Assembly: GCF_013294065.1 (NCBI RefSeq)
Contig: NZ_JABSNM010000029.1
Location: 1 to 43,469, forward strand
Direction of reading: 5' to 3'
Origin: Sphaerotilus uruguayifluvii
GTDB lineage: Bacteria; Pseudomonadota; Gammaproteobacteria; Burkholderiales; Burkholderiaceae_C
DNA length: 43,469 nt
Positions 34,184 through 42,544 of the stretch are shown piece after piece. Position 1 is the stretch's first letter, and each line of letters opens with the position of its first letter. The notes below the pieces were generated by a model that did not search any database, had not been told where the DNA came from, and saw nothing but the letters and a program-made list of their open reading frames with translations. Position numbers and translations under genes: made by a program.

Positions 34184-35638
34184 ATGGCCCTCGTCACCGA
34201 ATCGAAGAAGTCCTGCGCGGTCAACCCGCTGAAGATGAGCCAGCCGCTCGGCGCCAGCTACGCCTTCATGGGGCTGGAGAGCTGCATGCCGGTCATGCAC
34301 GGCTCGCAGGGCTGCACCTCGTTCGGCCTGGTGCTGCTGGTGCGCCACTTCAAGGAGGCGATCCCGCTGCAGACCACCGCGATGAACGAAGCCACCACCA
34401 TCATGGGCGGCTTCGACAACGTCGAGAAGGCGGTGCTCAACATCCGCAGCCGCACGAAGCCGCAGGTGATCGCGATCTGCTCGACCGGCCTGACCGAGAC
34501 CAAGGGCGACGACGTCGAGGGCTACCTGAAGCTGATCCGCCAGAAGCACGCCGAGGCGCTCGGCGACACCGCGCTGGTCTACGTCAGCACGCCCGACTAT
34601 GTCGGCGCCTTCCAGGACGGCTGGGCCCGCGCGGTCGAGGCGATCGTGCGCACGCTGGCCGAGCCGGGCCTGGCCACCGTGCCGGGACGCGTCGCGCTGC
34701 TGCCGGGCTGCCACCTCTCGCCCGGCGACGTCGAGGAGCTGCGCGAGATCGTCGAGTCCTTCGGGCTGGAGCCCTGGGTCGTGCCCGACGTGGCCGGCTC
34801 GCTCGACGGCCACATTCCCGAGGACTGGCTCGGCACCACGCTGGGCGGCACGCCGCTGCGGCAGCTGCGCGCGCTGGGCTCGGCGCAGCACGCCCTGGCC
34901 TTCGGCGAGCAGATGCGCCCGGCCGCCGAGCGGCTGCAGGCGCAGTGCGGCGTGCCGTTCACGCTGTTCGACCGCCTGACCGGGCTGGCCGCGACCGATG
35001 CGCTGATCGTGGAACTCGCGCGCCTGTCGGGCCGGCCGGTGCCGGCGAAGCTGCGCCGCCAGCGCAGCCAGCTGGTCGACGCGATGCTCGACGGCCATTT
35101 CCACTTCGGCAACGTGCGCATCGCGCTGGGCGCCGAGCCGGACCTGCTGTGGTCGGCCGGCAGCTTCCTGGTCGAGATGGGCGCCGAGCTGGTGGCCTGC
35201 GTGACGACGACGCATTCGCCGCTCTTGGCGAAGATGCCTGCCGGCGAGGTGCTGATCGGCGACCTGGAGGATCTGGAGCGCCTGGCGCAGGCGGCCGACG
35301 CCGACCTGCTGATGACGCACTCGCACGGCCGCCAGGCGTCCGAGCGCCTGGGCAGGCCGCTGTTCCGCCTCGGCATCCCGATGTTCGACCGCATCGGCAA
35401 CGCCCATGTCGTGCATGTCGGCTACCGCGGCACGCGCAGCTTCGTCTACGCGGTCGGCAACCTGCTGATGGAGCAGATCGCCCACCACGGTCCCGGCGAC
35501 TGGCCGCTGCCGGCGGCCTCGCTGGCGGCGGTGGCGCAGGTCGGCGGCCCGCCGGCCGAGGCGCACCTGCCGGCGCACATCCCGCGGCTGCAGCGTCCGC
35601 CACCGGCCGCCGACCACGTCGCCGAGGCCAGCGCCTGA
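34184..35638 (+). CDS. nifN: Nitrogenase FeMo-cofactor scaffold subunit NifN
   Basis: A 484-residue NifK homologue that pairs with NifE. It begins with CAVNPLKMSQPLGASYAFMG and has the conserved cluster cysteine Cys44 in HGSQGCTSFG, followed by ICSTGLTETKGDD and the C-terminal part with FRLGIPMFDRIGNAH. It ends in a Pro/Ala-rich tail. The start at 34184 is set by the GGAG site and the family N-terminus. It heads the second nif biosynthesis operon, separated from nifE by about 7.3 kb of non-nif genes. Confidence 0.97.
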   Translation: MALVTESKKSCAVNPLKMSQPLGASYAFMGLESCMPVMHGSQGCTSFGLVLLVRHFKEAIPLQTTAMNEATTIMGGFDNVEKAVLNIRSRTKPQVIAICSTGLTETKGDDVEGYLKLIRQKHAEALGDTALVYVSTPDYVGAFQDGWARAVEAIVRTLAEPGLATVPGRVALLPGCHLSPGDVEELREIVESFGLEPWVVPDVAGSLDGHIPEDWLGTTLGGTPLRQLRALGSAQHALAFGEQMRPAAERLQAQCGVPFTLFDRLTGLAATDALIVELARLSGRPVPAKLRRQRSQLVDAMLDGHFHFGNVRIALGAEPDLLWSAGSFLVEMGAELVACVTTTHSPLLAKMPAGEVLIGDLEDLERLAQAADADLLMTHSHGRQASERLGRPLFRLGIPMFDRIGNAHVVHVGYRGTRSFVYAVGNLLMEQIAHHGPGDWPLPAASLAAVAQVGGPPAEAHLPAHIPRLQRPPPAADHVAEASA

Positions 35639-35685
35639 GCGGCCGCGCCCCTTTCCCGCCCACCCCTGACGCAAGGAGTCCCGCG

Positions 35686-36102
35686 ATGAAGATCGCCTTC
35701 GCCACCCAGGACCAGCAGCGCGTCGACGCGCACTTCGGCTGGGCCAAGCACCTCTCGGTCTACGAGATCGGACCCGGCGGCTACCACTTCGTCGAGGACT
35801 TCGGCTTCGGCGAGGACCTCGCCGAGGACGGCAACGAGGACAAGCTCGCGCCGAAGCTGGCCGCGATCCACGACTGCGCGATCGTCTATGTCGCCGCGAT
35901 CGGCGGCTCGGCGGCGGCGCGGGTCGTGGCCTCGAAGATCCATCCGGTCAAGGTCAACCAGCCCGAACCCATCCTGGACATCCTCGACAAGCTGCAGGAC
36001 GTCCTCAAGGGCACCCCGCCGCCGTGGCTGCGCAAGGCGCTGATGAAGGGGCAGGAGCGCAGCTTCGATTTCGAGGACGACGAGGAAGTGAACAAGTCAT
36101 GA
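35686..36102 (+). CDS. nifX: FeMo-cofactor carrier NifX
   Basis: A 138-residue protein of the NifX/NafY fold, which binds NifB-co and a cofactor intermediate and shuttles them to NifEN. Motifs are [20 protein letters not shown] and [20 protein letters not shown], followed by [22 protein letters not shown] precedes the ATG. The stop overlaps the start of the NifX-associated gene (ATGA). Confidence 0.96.
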   Translation: MKIAFATQDQQRVDAHFGWAKHLSVYEIGPGGYHFVEDFGFGEDLAEDGNEDKLAPKLAAIHDCAIVYVAAIGGSAAARVVASKIHPVKVNQPEPILDILDKLQDVLKGTPPPWLRKALMKGQERSFDFEDDEEVNKS

Positions 36103-36614
36103 GCACCAGCACCGACACCGCCACCCCGGTGGCCGACAAGCCCGCCGCCATTGCCGCGGCCATTCCCGACGAGGACTGGCTGAAGGACACCTTCATCCGC
36201 GAGCTGGTCAAGCAGCTGCGCGCCCAGGACACCCACGGCACCTGGGAAGGCAAGAGCGACCTGACGATCCTGGCGCCCTACATCATCACCGCCGAGCAGC
36301 GCAAGGCCATGCCGATCATGGGCGACCCGGACCCGGAGACGCTCTGGCGCCTGGACCTGTTCCACAACGCCATCGGCCTGTGCATCGAGCGCGCCACCGG
36401 CTGCATGGTCAGCCCGATGATGAAGATGAGCCACGAGGGCTTCGGCCGCTGCGTGCTGACCACCGGCCGGCTCATCGTCGTCAACCGCTACCTGCGCGAC
36501 GTGCACCGCTTCGGCTACGCGTCGCTGGCCAAGCTGGCCGAGGCCGGCAACAAGCTCGTCGCCGAAGGCGTCGGCATGGTCGAGAAATACAAGGAGGTCG
36601 CCACCTATGGCTGA
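36099..36614 (+). CDS. NifX-associated nitrogen fixation protein (DUF269)
   Basis: A 171-residue protein found next to nifX in many diazotrophs (NifX-associated, DUF269). The core shows [59 protein letters not shown] and [20 protein letters not shown]. Its role is not fully established; proximity suggests FeMo-cofactor assembly. Start by ATGA overlap with nifX. It overlaps the next gene by 8 bases. Confidence 0.94.
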   Translation: MSTSTDTATPVADKPAAIAAAIPDEDWLKDTFIRELVKQLRAQDTHGTWEGKSDLTILAPYIITAEQRKAMPIMGDPDPETLWRLDLFHNAIGLCIERATGCMVSPMMKMSHEGFGRCVLTTGRLIVVNRYLRDVHRFGYASLAKLAEAGNKLVAEGVGMVEKYKEVATYG

Positions 36615-36813
36615 CGTCGACACCCTCAAGGCCGAGGTCAGGAAGCTCAACGCCAAGGCCACGCAGGCCAAGATGGACCTGCACGATCTGTCCGAGGAAC
36701 TGCCCACGAACTGGGAAAGGATCCTCGATGTCGCCCGAACCGCCCACGACGCCCATGCCGCGCTGGTCGCGGCGCGCAAGTCGCTGGCCGACGCCCAGGC
36801 TGCCGCATCATGA
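36607..36813 (+). CDS. CCE_0567-type small nif protein (DUF683)
   Basis: A 68-residue all-helical protein beginning [20 protein letters not shown], with [19 protein letters not shown] as its family core. Proteins of this group form helical bundles that may bind metal. It lies between the NifX-associated gene and fdxB, its regular place, and overlaps both neighbours. The role is probably in Mo-nitrogenase cofactor assembly. Confidence 0.93.
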   Translation: MADVDTLKAEVRKLNAKATQAKMDLHDLSEELPTNWERILDVARTAHDAHAALVAARKSLADAQAAAS

Positions 36814-37118
36814 GCACCTATTCCGTCACCCTTCCGAGCGGCGCCACCTGGACGCCGCAGTTCGTGCAGTCGCTCGACGAGGCCAAGTGCATCGGCTGCG
36901 GGCGCTGCTTCAAGGTCTGCCCGCGCGGCGTGCTCGAGCTCGTCGGCCTGACCGAGGACGGCGAGCGCATCAGCGTCGACCTCGACGCCGATGACGACGA
37001 CGAGGAGTACGAGAAGAAGGTCATGACCATCGCCAAGGGCGAGCTGTGCATCGGCTGCACCGCCTGCTCGAAGATCTGCCCGAAGAAGTGCTACACGCAC
37101 GGCGCGGTCGAGGTCTGA
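36810..37118 (+). CDS. fdxB: Nif-specific ferredoxin III, FdxB
   Basis: A 102-residue 2[4Fe-4S] ferredoxin. Cysteines 27, 30, 33 and 37 bind one cluster and 80, 83, 86 and 90 the other. The two motifs are split by an acidic insert (VDLDADDDDEEYEKK) typical of FdxB. It is an electron carrier in cofactor biosynthesis in other diazotrophs. Starts by ATGA overlap with the DUF683 gene and is followed after 3 bases by nifQ. Confidence 0.96.
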   Translation: MSTYSVTLPSGATWTPQFVQSLDEAKCIGCGRCFKVCPRGVLELVGLTEDGERISVDLDADDDDEEYEKKVMTIAKGELCIGCTACSKICPKKCYTHGAVEV

Positions 37119-37121
37119 GCC

Positions 37122-37523
37122 ATGGGTGACCGGCCGCTGCTGATGTTCGTGCCGACGCCGGAGCTGCTGCGCCGCCAGGCGCTGCGCGCCGACGAGATCG
37201 AGGAGGTGAGCAGCCTGCTGCTCGAGCATGCCGATCCCGGCGTCGGCTCGGGCGCCGACCGCGCCGAGGTCGCCGGCATCGTCGCGCTGGCCTGCCTGGG
37301 CGACGACCACCTGTGGCAGGACCTGCAGCTGGCCAGCCGCGTCGAGCTCGGAGTCCTGCTGCGCCGCTGGTTCCCGGCGCTCGCCGCGAAGAACACCGGC
37401 GACATGAAGTGGAAGAAGTTCTTCTACAAGCAGCTGTGCGAGCGCGCCGAGATCCACGCCTGCCGCGCGCCGAGCTGCGCGGTCTGCAGCGACCACGCAG
37501 CCTGCTTCGGCCCCGAGGAGTGA
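37122..37523 (+). CDS. nifQ: Molybdenum donor protein NifQ
   Basis: A 133-residue NifQ, which carries a Mo-Fe-S cluster to NifEN/NifH for FeMo-cofactor. The C-terminal signature MKWKKFFYKQLCE and the cysteine pattern C-x4-C-x2-C-x5-C (ACRAPSCAVCSDHAACFG) are intact. The N-terminal region is shorter than in many NifQ proteins, which are about 170 residues or more, so it may be a compact form. It lies 81 bases before modB, placing Mo delivery beside Mo import. Confidence 0.94.
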   Translation: MGDRPLLMFVPTPELLRRQALRADEIEEVSSLLLEHADPGVGSGADRAEVAGIVALACLGDDHLWQDLQLASRVELGVLLRRWFPALAAKNTGDMKWKKFFYKQLCERAEIHACRAPSCAVCSDHAACFGPEE

Positions 37524-37531
37524 GGTCCTGA

Positions 37532-37555
37532 CCGGATCGGCACAGACCGGTCCGG
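37532..37555 (+). terminator. Candidate terminator after nifQ
   Basis: A 9-bp stem with one G-T wobble (CCGGATCGG/CCGGTCCGG, loop CACAGA), followed by ATCTT. A weak T-run; it lies between the nifQ stop and the ModE operator of modB. Confidence 0.45.
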
Positions 37556-37569
37556 ATCTTGCTCGACTT

Positions 37570-37595
37570 TCGCTATAGTGCAGACAACATAACGA
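37570..37595 (+). promoter_or_regulatory. ModE operator upstream of modB
   Basis: The left half TCGCTATAGTG (37570-37580) and the right half ACATAACGA (37587-37595) surround the 6-base spacer CAGACA. This fits the ModE palindrome with its CG-x-TATA and TATAACG half-sites. It ends 9 bases before the modB start, where bound ModE-molybdate would block transcription. modE itself is at the other end of the molybdenum cluster. Confidence 0.75.
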
Positions 37596-37604
37596 CCGTG
37601 CGCC

Positions 37605-38291
37605 ATGATCGATCCGCTGTCGCTGCTTTCCGGCCCCGGGGCCGCGCCGCTGTGGCTGTCGCTGCGGGTGGCCGGCGTCGCGACGCTGCTGGCCTGGCTG
37701 GCCGGCATGGCGCTGGGCTGGCTGGTGGCGCGCACCCGGCTGCCGGGGCGGGGGCTGCTGGAGGCGCTGTGCATGCTGCCGCTGGTGCTGCCGCCGACGG
37801 TGATCGGCTACGGCCTGCTGCTGCTGATGGGCCGGCGCAGCCTGGTCGGGGGCTGGCTGCGCGAGCACTTCGACTACTCGATCGTCTTCTCGTGGCATGG
37901 CGCGGTGCTGGCCTCGACGGTGGTGGCGCTGCCGCTGGTGCTGAAGTCGGCGAGCGCGGCCTTCGCCGGCGTCGACCGCACGCTCGAGGCCGCGGCCTGC
38001 ACGCTGGGCCAGTCGCGCTGGGCGGTGTTCGTCCGGGTGACGCTGCCGCTGGCGGCGCCGGGCATCCTGGCCGGCACGCTGCTGGCGTTCGCGCGGGCGA
38101 TGGGCGAGTTCGGTGCCTCGCTGATGGTGGCGGGCTCCATTCCGGGGCGCACGCAGACCCTGTCGATGGCGATCTACGACGCGGTGCAGGCCGGCGACGA
38201 CGACACCGCCGCGGCGCTGGTGCTGATCACCTCGGCGCTGTCGGTGGCGGTGCTGCTGCTGTCGAACCGGCTGTTCGGCCGAGCCGCGTGA
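37605..38291 (+). CDS. modB: Molybdate ABC transporter permease ModB
   Basis: A 228-residue inner-membrane permease with five to six hydrophobic helices. The EAA loop that contacts the ATPase is EAAACTLGQSRWAVFVRVTL. Other family marks are LPLVLPPTVIGYGLLLLMG near residue 60 and FARAMGEFGASLMVAGSIPG. It is first in the operon, before modA, whereas modABC is the usual order. No strong ribosome site is visible before the ATG; the ModE operator overlaps the promoter region. Confidence 0.96.
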   Translation: MIDPLSLLSGPGAAPLWLSLRVAGVATLLAWLAGMALGWLVARTRLPGRGLLEALCMLPLVLPPTVIGYGLLLLMGRRSLVGGWLREHFDYSIVFSWHGAVLASTVVALPLVLKSASAAFAGVDRTLEAAACTLGQSRWAVFVRVTLPLAAPGILAGTLLAFARAMGEFGASLMVAGSIPGRTQTLSMAIYDAVQAGDDDTAAALVLITSALSVAVLLLSNRLFGRAA

Positions 38292-38335
38292 ACATGGATG
38301 AACATGGATTTCCCCGGTTTCAAGGAGATGTTCCG

Positions 38336-39121
38336 ATGAGCGCTTTCCTGTCCTCCCGTCGACATCTGGTCCGCTGGGCCGGCGCGGCCCTGCTGGGCCT
38401 GGCCACGGTGGCCCTGTCCGCTCCGGCGCGCGCGCAGACGCTGACCGTGTCGGCCGCGGCCAGCCTGACGAACGTGCTCAGGGAACTGGCGCCGAAGTTC
38501 GAGGCGGCGCGTCCCGGCGTGAAGCTGCAGTTCAACTTCGCCGCCTCCGGCGTGCTGATCCAGCAGATCGCGCAAGGCGCGCCGGTCGATGTCTTCATCA
38601 GCGCCGACGAGGAGACGATGGCGCGAGGCATCGAGCAGAAGCTGCTCGACGCCGGCTCGCGGCGCGACATCGCCGCCAACCAGGTCGTGCTGGTCGTGCC
38701 GAAGGAGGGCGCGCCGAAGGTGGGGGCGCTGGCCGATCTGGGCACCGCGGCGGTGCAGCGGATCGCCCTCGGCAAGCTGGCCTCGGTGCCGGCCGGGCGC
38801 TATGCGCGCCAGTCGCTGGAGAAGGCGAGGCTGTGGATGGCGCTGGAGCCCAAGGTGGTCTTCGCCGACAGCGTGCGCCAGGTGCTCGACTACGTCGCAC
38901 GCGGCGAGGTCGACGCCGGCTTCGTCTACGCCACCGATGCGGCGGTCATGGCCGACAGGGTGCGCGTGGTGACGCGCGTCGAGGGCCACGATCCGGTGCG
39001 CTATCCGGCCGCGCTGGTCGCCGAGGGGCGGCAGAAGGCGCTGGCGGGGGACTTCCTCGGCTTCCTGCTGGGGGCGGAAGCCCAGGCGGCGCTGGCCCGG
39101 GCGGGCTTCGGCAGGCCGTGA
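38336..39121 (+). CDS. modA: Molybdate-binding periplasmic protein ModA
   Basis: A 261-residue periplasmic protein that captures molybdate for ModBC. The signal peptide is residues 1-33, with RRHLVRW before the hydrophobic core and an ARAQ end. The mature protein begins TLTVSAAASLTNVLRELAPK, and the oxyanion-site region includes FNFAASGVLIQQIAQGAPVD and VFADSVRQVLDYVARGEVDAGF. The start at 38336 has CAAGGAG upstream. A short direct repeat (AACATGGAT twice) lies just before it, in the gap after modB. Confidence 0.96.
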   Translation: MSAFLSSRRHLVRWAGAALLGLATVALSAPARAQTLTVSAAASLTNVLRELAPKFEAARPGVKLQFNFAASGVLIQQIAQGAPVDVFISADEETMARGIEQKLLDAGSRRDIAANQVVLVVPKEGAPKVGALADLGTAAVQRIALGKLASVPAGRYARQSLEKARLWMALEPKVVFADSVRQVLDYVARGEVDAGFVYATDAAVMADRVRVVTRVEGHDPVRYPAALVAEGRQKALAGDFLGFLLGAEAQAALARAGFGRP

Positions 39122-39137
39122 GGCGAGGGGCGCCAGC

Positions 39138-39953
39138 ATGATCGACGTCGACCTGCGGCTCGGGGTGTCGGACGCGACGCGTCGCTTCGACCTGTCGGTG
39201 CGCTTTGCCAGCGACGCGCCGGTGGTGGCGCTCTACGGCCCGTCCGGTGCCGGCAAGACGATGACGCTGCAGGCGGTGGCCGGGCTGCTGCGTCCGGCGG
39301 CCGGCCATGTGCGCGTGGGCGGGCGCACGCTGTTCGATGCCGCGGCGGGCATCGACCTGCCGGTGGCCGAGCGCCAGGTCGGCTACCTGTTCCAGGAACA
39401 TGCGCTGTTCCCGCACCTGACGGTGCGCCAGAACATCGCCTTCGGGCTGACGCACTGGTGGCGGCCGCGGCTGCAGCCGCGGCAGGCACGCCGGGTCGAT
39501 GCGCTGCTCGAGAGCTTCGGCCTGCAGGACCTGGCCGGGGCCCGGCCGGCGGCGCTGTCGGGCGGCCAGCGTCAGCGCGTCGCGCTGGCGCGGGCGCTGG
39601 CGCGCGAGCCGCGCCTGCTTCTGCTCGACGAGCCGTTCTCGGCGCTGAATCCGTCGCTGCGCGCCAGCCTGCGCCAGGAGATCGCCGCGGTGCGTGCGCG
39701 TCTGGGCATCCCGATGCTGATCATCACGCACGACATCGACGACGTCGCCGCGCTCGCCGACCAGGCCTTCGTCATCGAGGCCGGCCAGGTGGTGCGCGAA
39801 GTCGACCTGCGCCGCGGCGAGCGGCGCGACATTGCGCGCGAGGCCCTGGCGCCGCCCGTGCCGCCGCTGGCCGACGCGGCGCGGGCGCGCGGCCTGCGGC
39901 ATCTGCTCGGGCTGCCGGTGGTGCATCCGGGGTGCGCGGAGCTGCCGCGATGA
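39138..39953 (+). CDS. modC: Molybdate ABC transporter ATP-binding protein ModC, short form
   Basis: A 271-residue ATPase. Walker A is GPSGAGKTMT, the Q-loop is YLFQEHALFPHLTV, the signature is LSGGQRQRVALARAL, Walker B is LLLLDEPFSAL, and the H-loop is LIITHD. The usual C-terminal Mop/TOBE domain of ModC (which makes it about 350 residues) is absent; the chain ends shortly after the ATPase fold. Regulation by molybdate binding to ModC would therefore be missing. It ends by ATGA overlap with modD. Confidence 0.93.
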   Translation: MIDVDLRLGVSDATRRFDLSVRFASDAPVVALYGPSGAGKTMTLQAVAGLLRPAAGHVRVGGRTLFDAAAGIDLPVAERQVGYLFQEHALFPHLTVRQNIAFGLTHWWRPRLQPRQARRVDALLESFGLQDLAGARPAALSGGQRQRVALARALAREPRLLLLDEPFSALNPSLRASLRQEIAAVRARLGIPMLIITHDIDDVAALADQAFVIEAGQVVREVDLRRGERRDIAREALAPPVPPLADAARARGLRHLLGLPVVHPGCAELPR

Positions 39954-40843
39954 GTGCGCCGAGTGCCGGCCTGCACGACGAGGCACTGCGCGCGCTGCTG
40001 CTCGAGGACGCGCCGCACGGCGACCTGACCACCCGCGGCCTGGCGCTGGGCGACGAGGCGGCCACGATCCGCTTCGAGGCGCGCGGGGCGATGACGGTGG
40101 CCGGCATCGAGGCGGCCGCGCGCATGCTGCAGCTCTGCGGAGTCGCGGTGGTGCGTCCGGTGTCCAGCGGCGAGGCGGTCGCCGCCGGTGCGGTGCTGCT
40201 GGACGGGCAGGGGCCGGCCGCGGGCGTGCTGCTGGGCTGGAAAAGCGCGCAGACGCTGGTCGAGGCCTGCTCGGGCATCGCCGGCGCGACCGCGGCGATC
40301 GTGCGCCGGCTCCGCGAGGCTGGCTTCGCGACGCCGCTGGCCTGCACCCGCAAGAGCTTTCCGGGCACGCGCTGGCTGGCGGCCGAGGCGGTGCAGGCCG
40401 GCGGCGGCGTCATGCACCGCCTCGGGCTGTCCGAGACGCTGCTGGTGTTTCCCGAGCACCGCGCCCTGCTGCCGCCCGGCATGCTGGCCGCACGGCTGCA
40501 GGCGCTGCGCCAGGCTCAGCCGGAAAAGCGCCTGGTCGTCGAGACGGGCGACGAGGAGGAGGCGCTTGCGCTGGCGCGCCTGGGGGTCGACGTGCTGCAG
40601 CTCGAGCGCTTCGATCCGGCGCGGCTCGCGGCACTGAAGGCGCGGCTGCACGCCGAGGGGCTGGGGTCGCGGCTGGCGCCGGCCGGCGGGGTGACGCTCG
40701 ACAACGCGCTGGCCTTCGCCGCCGCCGGAGCCGACCTGCTGGTCAGCTCGGCACCCTACTTCGCGCCGCCGGCCGACGTGCGGGTGCGCATCGGCCCGGC
40801 GGCCGTCGCGGACGTCACAGCGGCCGCAGGCCGCTGCGGATGA
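39950..40843 (+). CDS. modD: ModD, nicotinate phosphoribosyltransferase-like molybdenum operon protein
   Basis: A 297-residue protein of the NadC-like ModD family, encoded in some mod operons but of unknown role in molybdenum use. Motifs are [49 protein letters not shown] and [16 protein letters not shown]. The C-terminal [20 protein letters not shown] matches the QPRTase fold. The start overlaps the modC stop. Its 3' end overlaps the 3' end of mosB by 29 bases, tail to tail. Confidence 0.93.
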   Translation: MSAPSAGLHDEALRALLLEDAPHGDLTTRGLALGDEAATIRFEARGAMTVAGIEAAARMLQLCGVAVVRPVSSGEAVAAGAVLLDGQGPAAGVLLGWKSAQTLVEACSGIAGATAAIVRRLREAGFATPLACTRKSFPGTRWLAAEAVQAGGGVMHRLGLSETLLVFPEHRALLPPGMLAARLQALRQAQPEKRLVVETGDEEEALALARLGVDVLQLERFDPARLAALKARLHAEGLGSRLAPAGGVTLDNALAFAAAGADLLVSSAPYFAPPADVRVRIGPAAVADVTAAAGRCG

Positions 40844-41642
40844 TCGTGCCGACGTGGCGCCCGCGCAGCGCGGCCGTCAGGCGGCCCGGCACCAGACCGT
40901 TGACGATCTGCACCTGCTCGAGATGACGTGCGTTGGCCATCACCTCGGGCAGGGCACGGTCGACCGGCAGCGGGCCGGCGTGTGCGGCCAGCGCCGCGGC
41001 ATCGACCTCGGCCAGCAGCTGAGCCTGCGCGCCCTCCGGGCCCTTCGGGTCGACGGTGCAGATGCCGTCGACGTCCTCGACGATCGTCAGGCCGGCCGCG
41101 CCGAGCGCATCGGCCAGCAGGAAGGCGCCGGTGTCGGCCCGGTGCGGCGGAATGCGGTCGCCGGGGAACTCGTGGTGGTGGTAGGGCGGGAAGGCGCTGC
41201 CGACCACCGCGCGGGTGGCGGCCAGATGGATCGCGAGCTGGTTGGCGATGGTCGGATGCTCGACGTAGGACACGCCTTCGGGCGCCAGCAGCGAGGCCAG
41301 GATGTGGCCGTTCTGGCCGGCCTCGCTGGCCGCCAGCGGTGCCAGCGAGCCCACCGGCAGGCCCAGGTCCAGGCCGACGCCGTAGAGATGGCGCGCGCGG
41401 ATGCCCGCGCCGGTCAGGATCAGCAGCCGGTGCTCCGGCAGCAGGCGACGGATCTCGTCGACGATCGGCAGGATCGCCTCGGCGCCGCGGTCCATGATCG
41501 AGCGGCCGCCGATCTTGACGACCTGCAGCCAGGGCAGCATGCGGATCGGGCGCACGCCGGCCACCGGGCGGGTCAGCGCGCCGTCCTGCAGCGTCTGCCG
41601 GGCCAGCGGGGAGGAAACATGCTTGATGGAGCTCTGCGTCAT
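40815..41642 (-). CDS. mosB: Molybdenum storage protein subunit beta MosB
   Basis: A 275-residue amino-acid-kinase-fold subunit. With MosA it forms a cage that stores molybdate as polyoxomolybdate clusters, using ATP. Visible are [69 protein letters not shown] and, near the end, [18 protein letters not shown]. It follows mosA by 18 bases. Such storage proteins are rare outside Azotobacter and a few other diazotrophs. Confidence 0.93.
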   Translation of the reverse strand: MTQSSIKHVSSPLARQTLQDGALTRPVAGVRPIRMLPWLQVVKIGGRSIMDRGAEAILPIVDEIRRLLPEHRLLILTGAGIRARHLYGVGLDLGLPVGSLAPLAASEAGQNGHILASLLAPEGVSYVEHPTIANQLAIHLAATRAVVGSAFPPYHHHEFPGDRIPPHRADTGAFLLADALGAAGLTIVEDVDGICTVDPKGPEGAQAQLLAEVDAAALAAHAGPLPVDRALPEVMANARHLEQVQIVNGLVPGRLTAALRGRHVGTIIRSGLRPL

Positions 41643-41660
41643 GATGCGGTGTCCTGCGGA

Positions 41661-42476
41661 TCAGTCCGCGGTGATGATCGTGCCGACCGGTTCGCCGGCG
41701 AGCGCCCGGGTCAGGTTGCCGGGCACCAGGCCGTTGATGACCTGCACCTGACGCACATGGCGGCCCGACTGCAGCAGGTCGAGCACCGGGAACTCCAGGA
41801 TCGAGTCCTGCAGGCCGCGGGCCTTCATCTCGTCGACCGAGATCCTCGGGATGAAGGTGGCATGGCGCTCGGTCTTCGGATTGGCGGTGTACAGGCCGTC
41901 CTCGTCCTTCACGTAGATCATCGCGCGGCAGCCGAACTGCTCGGCCACCAGGTAGCAGCCGGCGTCGGTGCGGTAGGGCGGGATGACGCCCTCGGCGGCC
42001 GGGCGGATCCACAGCTTGTACGGCGGCATGCCGCTGAAGACCACCGCACGCACCTCGGCCAGGTACAGCGGCACCGCCGACAGGCCCGCGCCGTCGACCG
42101 CCGAGACGCCGTGGCGCGCCAGCAGCTGGCCGAGCATCGCCGCGTTCTGGTCCGCCACCGAGGCGCCGAGCTGGGCCAGCACGCCGGCGGGCAGGTTCAG
42201 GCCGGCGGCGATCGAGTACAGGTGGCGCGCCCGCGTGCCGGCGCCGGTGCCGATCAGCAGCGGATGGTCGCGCCGGGCCGCGACGATCTCGTCGACCAGC
42301 GGCAGCACCGCGGCGCGGCCGCGGTCGATCAGGCTCTGGCCGCCGACCTTGAGGACGGTGGCGTCGGGAAGGATGCGGAAGTCCGCTGCCGCGCGTGCCG
42401 CCTCGAGCAGCTGCGTGTCGGTCAGGGACCGCTGCATCAGCAGCGATTCGAGTTCAGCCGGGGTCGGAGTGGGCAT
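41661..42476 (-). CDS. mosA: Molybdenum storage protein subunit alpha MosA
   Basis: A 271-residue paralogue of MosB: VLKVGGQSLIDRGRAAVLPL, LLIGTGAGTRARHLYSIAAG, YRTDAGCYLVAEQFGCRAM, KDEDGLYTANPKTER and VQVINGLVPGNLTRALAG. It has a longer N-terminal region than MosB (PTPAELESLLMQRSLTDTQ). The start at 42476 is set by AGGAAAGGA just upstream. It is the first gene of the pair and diverges from modE with only 68 bases between starts; no ModE box is visible there. Confidence 0.93.
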   Translation of the reverse strand: MPTPTPAELESLLMQRSLTDTQLLEAARAAADFRILPDATVLKVGGQSLIDRGRAAVLPLVDEIVAARRDHPLLIGTGAGTRARHLYSIAAGLNLPAGVLAQLGASVADQNAAMLGQLLARHGVSAVDGAGLSAVPLYLAEVRAVVFSGMPPYKLWIRPAAEGVIPPYRTDAGCYLVAEQFGCRAMIYVKDEDGLYTANPKTERHATFIPRISVDEMKARGLQDSILEFPVLDLLQSGRHVRQVQVINGLVPGNLTRALAGEPVGTIITAD

Positions 42477-42544
42477 GGGGTCCTTTCCTCGTGACATGCT
42501 CCGCATCCTGCGATCAAGCGTTTTCCCTAATCCAGCCCAACGCC

